Shown here: positions 5,591 through 13,181 of the stretch, piece after piece | How positions within the stretch are numbered: position 1 is the stretch's first letter | Layout of the letters: the number at the start of each line of letters is the position of its first letter | Origin: a virus | Virus record (IMG/VR): IMGVR_UViG_3300041809_000332 | Location: 1 to 48,273 of that record | Direction: 5' to 3' (one strand) | Length of the DNA: 48,273 bases | The notes under the pieces: generated by a model | What the model was told of the DNA's origin: nothing | Seen by the model: only the letters and a program-made list of their open reading frames with translations | The model's database searches: none | Position numbers and translations under genes: made by a program

Positions 5591-7528
5591 GTGCAACTTA
5601 CTGACGAGCAAATCAGAGCCGTGGCTCATCCAATAGGGCGTCCCGCTTGTTTGATAGCTGGTGCCGGTTCTGGTAAGACCGCTACCTTGACAGAGAGAGT
5701 GCGATGGTTGATGACTCAAGGGGTGCCTCCTTTTCGGATTGCGGCCATAACCTTTACCTCGAAGGCGGCATCCGAACTGGAGAGACGTGTTTGTGGCTCT
5801 GACGATAACCTTACCACCGAGAGACCGCACATCAGCACCATCCATAGTCTCGCCTTGAACGCCATTCGTAAAGACCCCGAGGGATTTGGGTTCGAGGGCA
5901 GGGTTACACCAATGGATGATTACGACCAGTCTCAAATGGTGAAGAAGCTCATCGAACGGAGTAAGCCTGAACCGGGGGAGGAACACAACCCCTATCGGTT
6001 TCTTGAGAAGCTCGGCTACCATCGGGCACGGGGAATAGGATTCTCTGCCGACTACACTGATGAAGTACATGAGGAGGCTCTCGAACACCACGCCGGATGC
6101 TCTGCCCTAGAAGACTGGGAAACCAAGATTTGGTACAGCTTCGAGGAAGAGAAGAAAAAGTGCCGGATGGTGGATTTTGACGACATGATTCATTTGGTTG
6201 TGCGCCGGGGCGAGACCGAGGAAACATGGCGGACGGCGGTGCAGAAACGCTTCCACCACGTTCTACAGGATGAGTCTCAGGACACCAGTCCTGTCCAGTG
6301 GCGGTTCGTCAACCTGCTCCTCGGGGATGATAACCCTAACCTGTATTGCGTCGGCGACCTTGCCCAGTCCATCTACGCATTTCAGGGGGCGGAGCCACGA
6401 CTGCTCAAGGAGTTTAGTGAGGGTTGGCGTGGACACGTGCCGGACCTTTACCGCATCAGCCGTAATCACCGGAGCCTTCCCGCCATCATCCGGTTGTCCA
6501 ACCGCATCAACGCCACGATGACCGAGGTTATTCCCCTCAAGATGCAAGTGTTCCGGGGAATGGAGGGCGACAAAGAAGTAGAGACCGGCACCGCCCGGCT
6601 TATCCGCTCCAGCACGCCGGGAGAGATTGCCAATATCATCGCTCGGGAGATTCAACACGACAATGGCGTTAAGGGAAAGCACATTGACTACAAGGATAAT
6701 GCCATCCTCGTGCGTAGCGCCATACAGGTCCGGGACCTAGAAGGTGCGCTCGTTCGCCTGCGTATCCCCTATATCGTCCGGGGCGGCAGGGGTCTACTTC
6801 AAACCGAGGAAATCAAAGACCTGCTCTCCTATTTCCGGCTGGCGGTCAATCCCAAGGATTACACCGCTTTCAGCCGGGCAATCAGCACCCCTAAACGGGG
6901 AGTCGGGGACGTGGCTATCGAGAAGATACGGCTCCGGGCGGAAGCTGACCACGGCGGTGACCTACTGGCGGCGTGCGGCAGCAATGACAAGCTGGACCTA
7001 TTCTCTCGGGCAATGGGAGAAGTAAAGAGCCGTCTCTCTTCTCCAATGGCCGCTTTCGAGGAAATCATTAACCTCTTTCGGTACAAGGACTACATCAATC
7101 AGAAGTATGCACGGGAGGCCAGCAAGGCACGGACCAAGTGTGAGAACATTGACCGGTTCGTTTCCTTGGTGGAAGGTTTGGTGAATGAGTCCGGCCTGTC
7201 CGCCGAAGACCTTGTGTTTCAGCTTGCCATGGAGCGCCCCACCGAAGAAGATGACGAAGAGGGGTCCGTAACCATCAGTACCATTCACAGCGCCAAGGGA
7301 TTAGCGTGGAAAAAGGTTTTTCTTACGAATTGTGTGGAGGGCTCACTTCCTCATAAGTTTAGCAAAGGCTCTGAAAGTGAGGTTGAGGAAGAGCGCAGAT
7401 TGTTGTATGTCGCCTGCACGAGGGCTAGAGATTCCTTAGCCATTTGTGTACATTCTCTTGAGCCACGGGGACCGAATACTATATCCGTGACCCCGTCACG
7501 CTTTCTTAAGGAGATTGGGGTCGTCTAG
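5591..7528 (+). CDS. UvrD/Rep/PcrA-type superfamily 1 DNA helicase
   Basis: The GTG at 5591 (GTGAGG upstream) gives 645 residues with the full SF1A set. There is a Q-motif near TDEQ, Walker A AGAGSGKT (23-30), motif Ia ITFTSKAA, and a Walker B-like LQDESQDTSP (DEsQD, where DEYQD is usual). Motif III is GDLAQSIYAFQGAEP, motif IV RNHRS, motif V STIHSAKGLAWKKVFL, and motif VI EEERRLLYVACTRARD. It is an ATP-driven 3'-5' unwinding enzyme, probably for phage replication or repair; T4 Dda and UvsW play comparable roles but are different families. GIY-YIG genes flank it on both sides, and the second overlaps its 3' end by 33 bases. Codon use at both ends looks less GC-rich than in the middle. Confidence 0.93.
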   Translation: MQLTDEQIRAVAHPIGRPACLIAGAGSGKTATLTERVRWLMTQGVPPFRIAAITFTSKAASELERRVCGSDDNLTTERPHISTIHSLALNAIRKDPEGFGFEGRVTPMDDYDQSQMVKKLIERSKPEPGEEHNPYRFLEKLGYHRARGIGFSADYTDEVHEEALEHHAGCSALEDWETKIWYSFEEEKKKCRMVDFDDMIHLVVRRGETEETWRTAVQKRFHHVLQDESQDTSPVQWRFVNLLLGDDNPNLYCVGDLAQSIYAFQGAEPRLLKEFSEGWRGHVPDLYRISRNHRSLPAIIRLSNRINATMTEVIPLKMQVFRGMEGDKEVETGTARLIRSSTPGEIANIIAREIQHDNGVKGKHIDYKDNAILVRSAIQVRDLEGALVRLRIPYIVRGGRGLLQTEEIKDLLSYFRLAVNPKDYTAFSRAISTPKRGVGDVAIEKIRLRAEADHGGDLLAACGSNDKLDLFSRAMGEVKSRLSSPMAAFEEIINLFRYKDYINQKYAREASKARTKCENIDRFVSLVEGLVNESGLSAEDLVFQLAMERPTEEDDEEGSVTISTIHSAKGLAWKKVFLTNCVEGSLPHKFSKGSESEVEEERRLLYVACTRARDSLAICVHSLEPRGPNTISVTPSRFLKEIGVV

Positions 7529-8332
7529 TAACCATTTTTTTGCATGAGCATAAAGGGCTGCCTTTGAGTAATTCCTTTTCTGTTCTTCGGTGCGCCCTGG
7601 TAATTTTCTTCCGATGTTTGCCAAGCTAATTTTCTTCTTAGTCTCTTCGGACAGCTTTCGCCCAAGCTGACCCTCTGAGTTCTTTTTACGGATTTCGGGG
7701 TCCTTTTGCCATCCGGTAGCATTGCGAAGGCTAGTAGCCTCGGACAACTTTTTCCTGCGTTCCTCTGGCCACTGGTATGGTTGTTTTAGTAATTTGAGTT
7801 TGTGTCGTAGTGCCGCCAGCCTCCTACAATGTGCTGCCAGCTTGGCACGGTGCTCGGGGGACTTGGGCTTCCCCTTACCGGCTATCGACATGTTTTTCTT
7901 AGCTTCATCCGTATGCTTGACACCTTTGTTCCAAGCAGGTTTCCCTGATAAAGCAGCACTGAGCTTGTCCCTCGTTGCTTGGGTGCATACCCTGTTTCTG
8001 TTGGCTTCTCCTATCCGCTTGCGGCCATCCTCCGATAGTTCCACCTTTCCTGCCTTGCCGCTCATATTATATCCGCCTTTGAACACGTCAAGCAGGGTAA
8101 TATAGTGGTCTTCCCGTTCTAGCAGAAGCTCCTTCGGGCATTCCTCAACGACCAGCCAGTGCCAGGGGGTCTCCCCGTGCTTGTTCCATGAGTTCTGGAG
8201 CTTTAGGGAGTGGTGCTTGCCACGGCGCAGCATCTCTCGGTGCTTGCGCCAACGGTATTCGATGTTCTTGGCGCTCCCAATGTAGGATTTTCCACTCTTG
8301 GCATTGAAGATGCAATACACCCCGCAGGTCAT
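7496..8332 (-). CDS. GIY-YIG homing endonuclease with several NUMOD3 repeats
   Basis: The N-terminus reads CGVYCIFN with SYIGSA eleven residues on, the catalytic Arg in EYRWRKHR and the Glu in LLEREDHYI. Residues 100-260 contain repeated NUMOD3-like units (SEDGRKRIGEANRN; TDEAKKNMSIAGKGK; SEETKKKISLANIGR) that contact DNA. At 278 residues it is longer than its paralogue at 4894-5526 because it has more repeats. Its 3' end runs 33 bases into the helicase C-terminus, so the helicase gene is likely its ancestral target region. A GGGAGG ribosome site precedes the ATG. Confidence 0.9.
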   Translation of the reverse strand: MTCGVYCIFNAKSGKSYIGSAKNIEYRWRKHREMLRRGKHHSLKLQNSWNKHGETPWHWLVVEECPKELLLEREDHYITLLDVFKGGYNMSGKAGKVELSEDGRKRIGEANRNRVCTQATRDKLSAALSGKPAWNKGVKHTDEAKKNMSIAGKGKPKSPEHRAKLAAHCRRLAALRHKLKLLKQPYQWPEERRKKLSEATSLRNATGWQKDPEIRKKNSEGQLGRKLSEETKKKISLANIGRKLPGRTEEQKRNYSKAALYAHAKKWLLDDPNLLKKA

Positions 8333-8409
8333 ACTCTATGTCCTCCCGTCTTTAGAAGGAAGTCTCCCTCTATAGATACAAATAAAAGTCAAAATTTTTA
8401 AGGTTTGGT

Positions 8410-8427
8410 GGTATTATCTATCGGAGG
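8410..8427 (+). promoter_or_regulatory. Candidate promoter, TATTAT box before GGAGG
   Basis: GGTATTATC contains TATTAT at 8412-8417, and GGAGG follows at 8423-8427. An AT-rich stretch with TTGACTTTTA on the other strand (8383-8392) lies upstream, so the region probably drives both the GIY-YIG gene (minus) and the short genes to the right. Confidence 0.45.
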
Positions 8428-8573
8428 TGTGTAATGAACAAGAGCAGAAGCACTGGGAAATTGAGGAGATGGAGGGGGACCACATCACCCCTTGGCACGC
8501 AGGTGGAAAGACGGTAGCTAACAACTGCCAGATGCTTTGTGCGGAGCACAACCGGAGAAAGTCTGGAAAGTAG
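8427..8573 (+). pseudogene. HNH endonuclease relic (C-terminal half)
   Basis: A frame from GTG 8427 to TAG 8571-8573 encodes 48 residues that match the C-terminal half of an HNH nuclease: [17 protein letters not shown], then NCQMLC and HNRRKSGK. The first CxxC knuckle and the beta-hairpin before the catalytic DH are absent, and the GTG directly abuts GGAGG, so normal initiation is unlikely. A competing 27-codon frame from ATG 8434 shows no such conservation. The piece looks like debris of a lost HNH gene. A DUF262-HNH fusion is a possible source, because EEMEGDH phrases are common there. Confidence 0.65.
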
Positions 8574-8590
8574 TATTAATATGCAGGAGG
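8571..8590 (+). promoter_or_regulatory. Candidate promoter, TATTAA box before AGGAGG
   Basis: TAGTATTAATATGCAGGAGG overlaps the stop of the HNH relic and precedes the ATG at 8595. It is a further copy of the box-plus-ribosome-site arrangement, with TATTAA in place of TATTAT. Confidence 0.4.
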
Positions 8591-8594
8591 ATGT

Positions 8595-8933
8595 ATGGCA
8601 TCTATTATCAAACAGTATCCCGGTCTGATTCCGGGCGACTATCTGGAAATCGGTACTCCTCAGCGCATCACCGCTCAGCTTCCCGATGGCGTGGCGGTCA
8701 GGACGTTCGTTACTCCGTCGTTGACCGACCCCGAGGATGGGTACATTTTGCAAGCAGTCAAGGCTCGGAAGGCAGGTTGGGGCAACGGTTCGGCAAACAT
8801 CATCTGCACCTGCACGGACTGCGCCTTCAAGTTTGGGTTGGTCTTGACCGGCGTCAAGACTCCTTGCAAACACGCCAAGGGCCTCCGGGCACTGTTACGC
8901 ACCACCAGCGAAATTTCGCAGCTTGACGAATAG
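8595..8933 (+). CDS. Hypothetical protein with SWIM-like zinc site (112 aa)
   Basis: Residues 70-100 contain CTCTDC, about a dozen residues, then PCKHAKGL. The CxC...CxH spacing resembles the SWIM zinc finger, a DNA/protein-binding module often attached to helicases and recombination factors. The rest (residues 1-60) is beta-rich. The family assignment is tentative because the protein is short and no partner domain is present. The ribosome site is AGGAGG. Confidence 0.7.
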   Translation: MASIIKQYPGLIPGDYLEIGTPQRITAQLPDGVAVRTFVTPSLTDPEDGYILQAVKARKAGWGNGSANIICTCTDCAFKFGLVLTGVKTPCKHAKGLRALLRTTSEISQLDE

Positions 8934-8941
8934 GGGAGTTT

Positions 8942-9400
8942 ATGCGTTCTCCCGACCCATTTGCTTCGATACTCATCGGGCATATGATTGGGGATTATCT
9001 TCTCCAGAACAAGTGGATGGCGATGAATAAGAGCGCCAGCCACTTCAAGTGCGCCGTTCACTGCCTTCTCTATACCTTGGCAGTTACGGCGACCACGTTC
9101 CCCCTGTTTATTGGGTTGGACCCCTTTATTCGTTTCGTTCTATGGCCGCTTTGGGTTTTTGTGAGCCACTTCGAGATTGACCGTTATGGTTTGGCGGATA
9201 AGTGGCTTAAATTGATAGGGGGGCGGTCCATCGAAGAGTTTGTGGAGCATGGTGAGGAAGGTATTCCCGTCAAGCTTGAACAGGTCGCCAACTATCACGC
9301 ACTCCGGGGGGCATTCACCGGATTGGTCTATGCGGCGGCGGACAACACCATGCACCTAGTCCTCATGTACTACGCTGCCCTCGCACTTTTATCTGCATAA
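8942..9400 (+). CDS. DUF3307-like integral membrane protein
   Basis: The 152-residue protein opens with a region (about residues 12-42) carrying the phrases LIGHMIGDYLLQNKWMA and H-x2-LYTLAV, typical of DUF3307. Two to three further hydrophobic segments follow, with SHFEIDRY at about 75-82 and a last membrane segment at the C-terminus. DUF3307 proteins occur in bacteria and large phages; their role is unknown. It should lie in the host inner membrane. A TAGGGGAG site precedes the ATG. Confidence 0.8.
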   Translation: MRSPDPFASILIGHMIGDYLLQNKWMAMNKSASHFKCAVHCLLYTLAVTATTFPLFIGLDPFIRFVLWPLWVFVSHFEIDRYGLADKWLKLIGGRSIEEFVEHGEEGIPVKLEQVANYHALRGAFTGLVYAAADNTMHLVLMYYAALALLSA

Positions 9401-9411
9401 ACCCCCTTCTT

Positions 9412-9434
9412 CGTGGTATACTGTAAGTGGAGGG
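9412..9434 (+). promoter_or_regulatory. Candidate promoter, TATACT box before GGAGGG
   Basis: CGTGGTATACTGTAAGTGGA closely matches the copy at 311-331 (both CGTGGTATACTG followed by a GTGG purine run), including the preceding pyrimidine-rich TTCTTC. TATACT lies at 9417-9422 and GGAGGG at 9429-9434. Confidence 0.5.
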
Positions 9435-9438
9435 AAGT

Positions 9439-9606
9439 ATGGAGATGACCACGCAAGACCTTGAGCTTCTGAGGAAAATGGGGATAGCTCCCCAAGAAAC
9501 CGAAGAAGAGCGCAAGGCAAGGTATGAGCGTGTGCGTTTAGAGATGCTTCCTTACCTGCTCGCAGATGCCCGCCGATTAGGAAGGAACCTGACGGCTGGT
9601 TGGTAA
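9439..9606 (+). CDS. Small helical acidic/basic protein (55 aa)
   Basis: A strong GGAGGG site and the candidate promoter precede this 55-codon gene. The product is predicted to be wholly helical with mixed charge (EEERKARYERVRLEML in the middle) and ends in TAGW. The function is unknown. Both the promoter copy and the ribosome site argue that it is a real gene despite its length. Confidence 0.65.
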   Translation: MEMTTQDLELLRKMGIAPQETEEERKARYERVRLEMLPYLLADARRLGRNLTAGW

Positions 9607-9665
9607 GACACCAAATTTCAATGGAAGATTGGCCTCTGCTACGGCATTGAGGCAAGGAGTTTAAT

Positions 9666-9947
9666 ATGAAAGAACTTGACCAGCGCCGGGCGGAAGCCCG
9701 AGCGTGGGAGTACTTCCGTGTAATCCTTCCGGTTAGCCGGGAGCGGTTAAAGGGACTTTATAAACAAGCTTCGGACCGTATGCGTCCGGGCTTCCATGCG
9801 GGAAACACCAAGGGTGACTTCATGGAGATGCGGGATTTTTACCACGAACTTTTGGAAGCCAACCCACATTGGGCATTTATCACTGAGCGCCCGGTGCGCC
9901 AGCAAAGACGCCCCAATCGAGGGAGAGGGCACTTCTCACCCAAGTAG
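9666..9947 (+). CDS. Hypothetical protein, J-domain-like helices (93 aa)
   Basis: Residues 28-68 have the spacing of a DnaJ J-domain: a helix ending LKGLYKQASDRM, a loop RPGFHAGNTKG, then a helix FMEMRDFYHELL. The HPD tripeptide that stimulates Hsp70 is replaced by RPG, so it should not activate DnaK in the usual way. It may be a degenerate J-like scaffold or a chance resemblance. The C-terminus is very basic (RRPNRGRG). Confidence 0.6.
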   Translation: MKELDQRRAEARAWEYFRVILPVSRERLKGLYKQASDRMRPGFHAGNTKGDFMEMRDFYHELLEANPHWAFITERPVRQQRRPNRGRGHFSPK

Positions 9948-9956
9948 GGAGTTGTT

Positions 9957-10793
9957 ATGAACACCGCACGATTCGATGTCAGCATTCCCGTAAGTGGGGG
10001 ACGTGTGCAAGGTGCCATCCTCGGCTATGACTTTTGCGCCGAGCACGAGTGGGGCATCGCTAAAATTCTGGACCGCTTCGGAGTTACATCGGACACCCGG
10101 TTCCTCGGCATGAACCGACGCCGGATTACTAAGGTCGCCGAGGGACTCATGTGGGTTAAAAGCGGTAATCGGCAGGGGATTCTTCTTCCCGACGCTTTTT
10201 CTGTCTGGTATGATGACCGTGTACCAGCGGCAGAGCACTATTGGAAAGCTCTCGGGCTGACCAACCGTAAAGGCATACATTCCTCATGGTGTGATGAATC
10301 TTTCTGCATTACCTCTGACGACACGATGGACATCCTGCGGCTCAAACAGGTCTATGAAGCCTTCCTGCACAAAGACATTGCTATTGCCCGGCTCTCCTCC
10401 GGGTGGGCCACTGGCTCCAGCCTCGCCTTCATTATTATCAGTCGGATGCCCAAGGCGGCAAAGAAGGAGTGGGCGGATGCGGACCGTCTGGATAACAAGG
10501 TTCGCCGGGAGTTCAAGCGGACCCGTGTAGAAAATTTGCTGCGCAAAAAGAAAAAAGGCTATTTTGCGCTCTCACCGAGGTATAATAAGAGTGGGGAGCT
10601 TGTTGTCTGGCTCAACCCGTTCGAGCAGAGCAAGTACAACTCCGGGTGGTTCACGATTCAAGACCTCCGGGATTGGGCGAGAGACACGGGGAAGGTCATC
10701 ATAAAACCCGACCCACCCAAGTCTTTTATCCCACAGGAAGTTGACGGATTCGAGGAGTGGTACTCTGCGGGAGGCAATGATGAAGGAACTTAA
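9957..10793 (+). CDS. Hypothetical protein (278 aa)
   Basis: This is a soluble protein with no recognised domain. The N-terminal 100 residues are mixed alpha/beta (DVSIPVSGGRVQGAILGYD). The middle contains a basic helical stretch (KVRREFKRTRVENLLRKKKK, about 180-200), and a beta segment with aromatic residues follows. The basic stretch suggests contact with nucleic acid. It overlaps the next gene by 14 bases. Confidence 0.75.
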   Translation: MNTARFDVSIPVSGGRVQGAILGYDFCAEHEWGIAKILDRFGVTSDTRFLGMNRRRITKVAEGLMWVKSGNRQGILLPDAFSVWYDDRVPAAEHYWKALGLTNRKGIHSSWCDESFCITSDDTMDILRLKQVYEAFLHKDIAIARLSSGWATGSSLAFIIISRMPKAAKKEWADADRLDNKVRREFKRTRVENLLRKKKKGYFALSPRYNKSGELVVWLNPFEQSKYNSGWFTIQDLRDWARDTGKVIIKPDPPKSFIPQEVDGFEEWYSAGGNDEGT

Positions 10794-10986
10794 AGACATG
10801 ACCACCAATGAATTGGTTGAATTCTGGACGGGACATGCGTGCATCGCTATCGGCAAGGGGGAGTTTCGTAGCGCAATTTGCGACATCATCCTGTCCTCCA
10901 TGCAGTTGGGAGCCGAGAATCAGAAATCTTACGAAGAGCGCAGCAAGCGGGAACGTGCTCGGGAACGTCGCAAGAAACGGTCATAG
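10780..10986 (+). CDS. Small protein with basic C-terminal helix (68 aa)
   Basis: The ATG at 10780 is five bases from GGGAGG; ATG 10777 is the alternative. The N-terminal part (TTNELVEFWTGH) is a short helical unit, and the last 20 residues are almost all Arg, Lys and Glu. The function is unknown. It is the last gene before the membrane operon, with nine bases between them. Confidence 0.65.
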   Translation: MKELKDMTTNELVEFWTGHACIAIGKGEFRSAICDIILSSMQLGAENQKSYEERSKRERARERRKKRS

Positions 10987-10995
10987 GGAGGCCGC

Positions 10996-12099
10996 ATGTA
11001 TTTTTTCCTGTTAATGCTTCTACCCATACTTTTTTGTCTCGCCGCTTACCTGCTCCACAAGCAAGGAATTCTCGTGGAGAATCACGGTCTCGGTGAAGCT
11101 CTTTGCACCCTTGTTGTATGCGCCATTATCACGGGTGCCGGGCTGGCACTGGAGTTCTACGGCGTCACGACCGACACTGAGATTTGGAGCGGCTCCATTA
11201 CCCAAAAACAGCGGGAAGAAGTCTCCTGCCGTCACTCCTACAAGTGCAACTGCTACACCACTACCGACAAGGATGGTCACTCCGAGGAACACTGCTCAAC
11301 TTGCTATGAACATAGCTTCGACGTGGATTGGGACCTTTATTTCTCCACGGGCAAGGAAATGAGCATTGACACTGTTGACCGGCAGGGGTTGACCATGCCT
11401 CCCCGGTGGGCTGCTGCCTATGTGGGCGAGCCGACCACCGAGGCCCACACCTTCACCAATTATCTGCTCGCCAGTCCTGATAACGTCCTGATGCACCATG
11501 ACGTGCCAACCGGGTTCTCCGGGCTGATTCCCAAGTACCCGGACGAGGTATACGACTACTACCGCACCAATCGTTTCCTGCTCGCCGGGGGCGTGCCAGT
11601 TAAGGGGGAGAAAGAGTGGCGTTGGCTGCTGGACAAGATGAACGCCGACCTTGGGTCCGTTAAGCAGGTCAACATTATCATCATCCTTGCCTATACCAAC
11701 GACCCCCGCTATGAGTACGCTCTTGAGAAAGAGTGGGTGGGCGGCAAGAAGAACGACCTTATTGTGGTCATCGGCACCACGCAGTATCCCAAGATTGATT
11801 GGGTCCGCATTGTATCTTGGTGTACCTCTGCGGACATCAAGGTCCTGCTCCGGGACGAGATTCAAGACATCGGAACGCTGGACAAACGGGACGAGATTAT
11901 GGGAGACATCCGCAAGGAAGTGACGACTCATTTCCACCGTCGCCACATGAAAGACATGAAGTACCTTGCCGCCTCCCACCAGCCAAGTGGATGGGTTATG
12001 TTCTTCATCCTCTTCTTGGAACTGGCAGCGGCTTTCGTTGTGCCCATCGCCTATAGCAATATTGAGGATAACTATAGCTATCGGCGGCGGTATTACTAA
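10996..12099 (+). CDS. TPM-like integral membrane protein, first gene of the membrane operon
   Basis: The 367-residue protein has two N-terminal membrane segments (about 3-22 and 33-53). A Cys/His-rich segment near 78-102 (CRHSYKCNCY, then HCSTCYEH) may bind metal. A soluble alpha/beta domain spans about 190-320, and one membrane segment lies at about 333-352. The alpha/beta domain reads VNIIIILAYTNDPRYEYALE, then KNDLIVVIGTTQ and WVRIVSW, the strand order and wording of TPM domains (YgcG/Psb32 type). TPM proteins commonly sit beside LemA genes, and the next gene is LemA-like. The TPM assignment is inference from pattern. The ribosome site is AGGGAGG. Confidence 0.75.
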   Translation: MYFFLLMLLPILFCLAAYLLHKQGILVENHGLGEALCTLVVCAIITGAGLALEFYGVTTDTEIWSGSITQKQREEVSCRHSYKCNCYTTTDKDGHSEEHCSTCYEHSFDVDWDLYFSTGKEMSIDTVDRQGLTMPPRWAAAYVGEPTTEAHTFTNYLLASPDNVLMHHDVPTGFSGLIPKYPDEVYDYYRTNRFLLAGGVPVKGEKEWRWLLDKMNADLGSVKQVNIIIILAYTNDPRYEYALEKEWVGGKKNDLIVVIGTTQYPKIDWVRIVSWCTSADIKVLLRDEIQDIGTLDKRDEIMGDIRKEVTTHFHRRHMKDMKYLAASHQPSGWVMFFILFLELAAAFVVPIAYSNIEDNYSYRRRYY

Positions 12100-12113
12100 A
12101 CAGGAGAAAACAC

Positions 12114-12683
12114 ATGAAGGGATTAGTGATTGGAGTGCTCATTTTCGTCGCAGTGCTGATTTTCGGTGGGGTGTCTTTGTTCTTCGGCTACATCGGCTTC
12201 GGTAACGAAGCGAACCGGTTCGAGAACAGCATCACCGCTGCCTACAGCAAGAACCAGACCGTGTATGACAACGGCTGGAAAACCGTCGTGGAGAAGGCGC
12301 AGGTGCCCAAGGAATACACGGCGCAATTGAAAGACTTGTACACCAGCGCTCTGACCAGCCGCTACGGGGCGAATGGAAGCCAAGCGTTGCTCCAGTTCAT
12401 CAAGGAACAGAACCCGACCATCGACGCCAGCGTGTTCAAGGAAATTCAGCAGTCGATTGAAATCTTCCACGCCGACTTCAATCAGTCGCAGGTCGAACTG
12501 GTATCCCGGAAGCAGGAGTATCAGAACCTTTACACGGCGACCACGTCCGGGCGCTTCTATAACATGATTGCGCATTACCCGCACATCGACATGTCGAAGT
12601 ACGATATTGTCACGTCCGCCAAGACGCAGCAGGACTTCGACACGAAGCAAGCCGGGCCGCTGGACGTTTTCGGCAAGAAGTAA
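12114..12683 (+). CDS. LemA-like membrane-anchored helical protein
   Basis: The N-terminal membrane anchor (about 5-27) is followed by a four-helix bundle. Residues 33-60 (NRFENSITAAYSKNQTVYDN) and the later FNQSQVELVSRKQEYQNLY and GRFYNMI stretches follow the LemA layout, in which an N-terminal anchor leads to helices with a conserved YN-like turn. The length of 189 residues is normal for LemA. Cellular LemA proteins have no firmly known function but pair with TPM membrane proteins, as here. Spacing to the upstream gene is 14 bases, with CAGGAGA as ribosome site. Confidence 0.75.
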   Translation: MKGLVIGVLIFVAVLIFGGVSLFFGYIGFGNEANRFENSITAAYSKNQTVYDNGWKTVVEKAQVPKEYTAQLKDLYTSALTSRYGANGSQALLQFIKEQNPTIDASVFKEIQQSIEIFHADFNQSQVELVSRKQEYQNLYTATTSGRFYNMIAHYPHIDMSKYDIVTSAKTQQDFDTKQAGPLDVFGKK

Positions 12684-12694
12684 CGGAGGATGCC

Positions 12695-12952
12695 ATGCAG
12701 TTATGGGTCGGTACGGGGATGGAACCCCATCAGGTGGAGATATTCTTGTCGGAGAAACCCAATGCACGCCAGTGGGTCGCATTCGATGCCCTGTACGGTG
12801 AAGGCGTGGGGGGGTTTTGGGGCACGGCAGACAGCTATGACCTAGTCATGGAACGTGCCGATGTCGCCGGGGAGTTTCCCCTCCTGCCCACCCATGGCAC
12901 GAAGGAGTTGATTGAGTACGAGATTTCCGGTAATGGAAGATTGGCGGCGTAG
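12695..12952 (+). CDS. Hypothetical protein (85 aa) inside the membrane operon
   Basis: A strong CGGAGGA site precedes the ATG. The protein is short, soluble and beta-rich (MQLWVGTGMEPHQVEIFLSE at the start) and contains a Gly/Trp-rich turn (GVGGFWGTADSYDLV). No domain was recognised. Its place between the LemA-like gene and the twin palindromes suggests it belongs to the operon. Confidence 0.7.
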   Translation: MQLWVGTGMEPHQVEIFLSEKPNARQWVAFDALYGEGVGGFWGTADSYDLVMERADVAGEFPLLPTHGTKELIEYEISGNGRLAA

Positions 12953-12956
12953 ACTC

Positions 12957-13004
12957 AGTTGCACGTTTTTGTGCAATCCAGAAAAGTTGCACGTTTTCGT
13001 GCAA
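12957..13004. repeat. Twin palindromic repeats, 28-base spacing
   Basis: The 20-base unit AGTTGCACGTTTTYGTGCAA occurs twice (12957-12976 and 12985-13004), differing at one position. Each holds a perfect TTGCAC...GTGCAA inverted repeat around a six-base loop. They fill the gap between two operon genes, just before the ATG at 13019. Two identical sites almost three helical turns apart suit a dimeric DNA-binding regulator; as RNA they would form twin hairpins upstream of the downstream genes. Confidence 0.7.
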
Positions 13005-13018
13005 GCAAGGAATGCGTG

Positions 13019-13180
13019 ATGAAACTGTTCAACCGATTCCGGGCGTGGAGCAAGACACCGCTAGACAGGACGCAGTACCCCGATTACTTTACCAACGGGG
13101 TCTACCTTCTGATTCTGCTACTGGCGTTGTTTGGGACGTTTATCGTTGGTATAATTTCTATGAGCCGAAAGGGGATGTAA
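13019..13180 (+). CDS. Small single-pass membrane protein (53 aa)
   Basis: The ATG at 13019 follows AAGGA at a rather long spacing; in-frame TTG 12959 would start inside the palindromes. The N-terminal 27 residues are basic and aromatic, then residues 28-48 form a membrane segment (YLLILLLALFGTFIVGIISM), and SRKGM ends the protein. The next gene starts one base after its stop. It is probably an accessory membrane subunit of this operon. Confidence 0.7.
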   Translation: MKLFNRFRAWSKTPLDRTQYPDYFTNGVYLLILLLALFGTFIVGIISMSRKGM

Positions 13181-13181
13181 C

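Noticed and set aside
12957-13004. Start of a CRISPR array
   Set aside because: There are only two copies with an eight-base gap between them; the gap is far shorter than a spacer and no cas gene is near.
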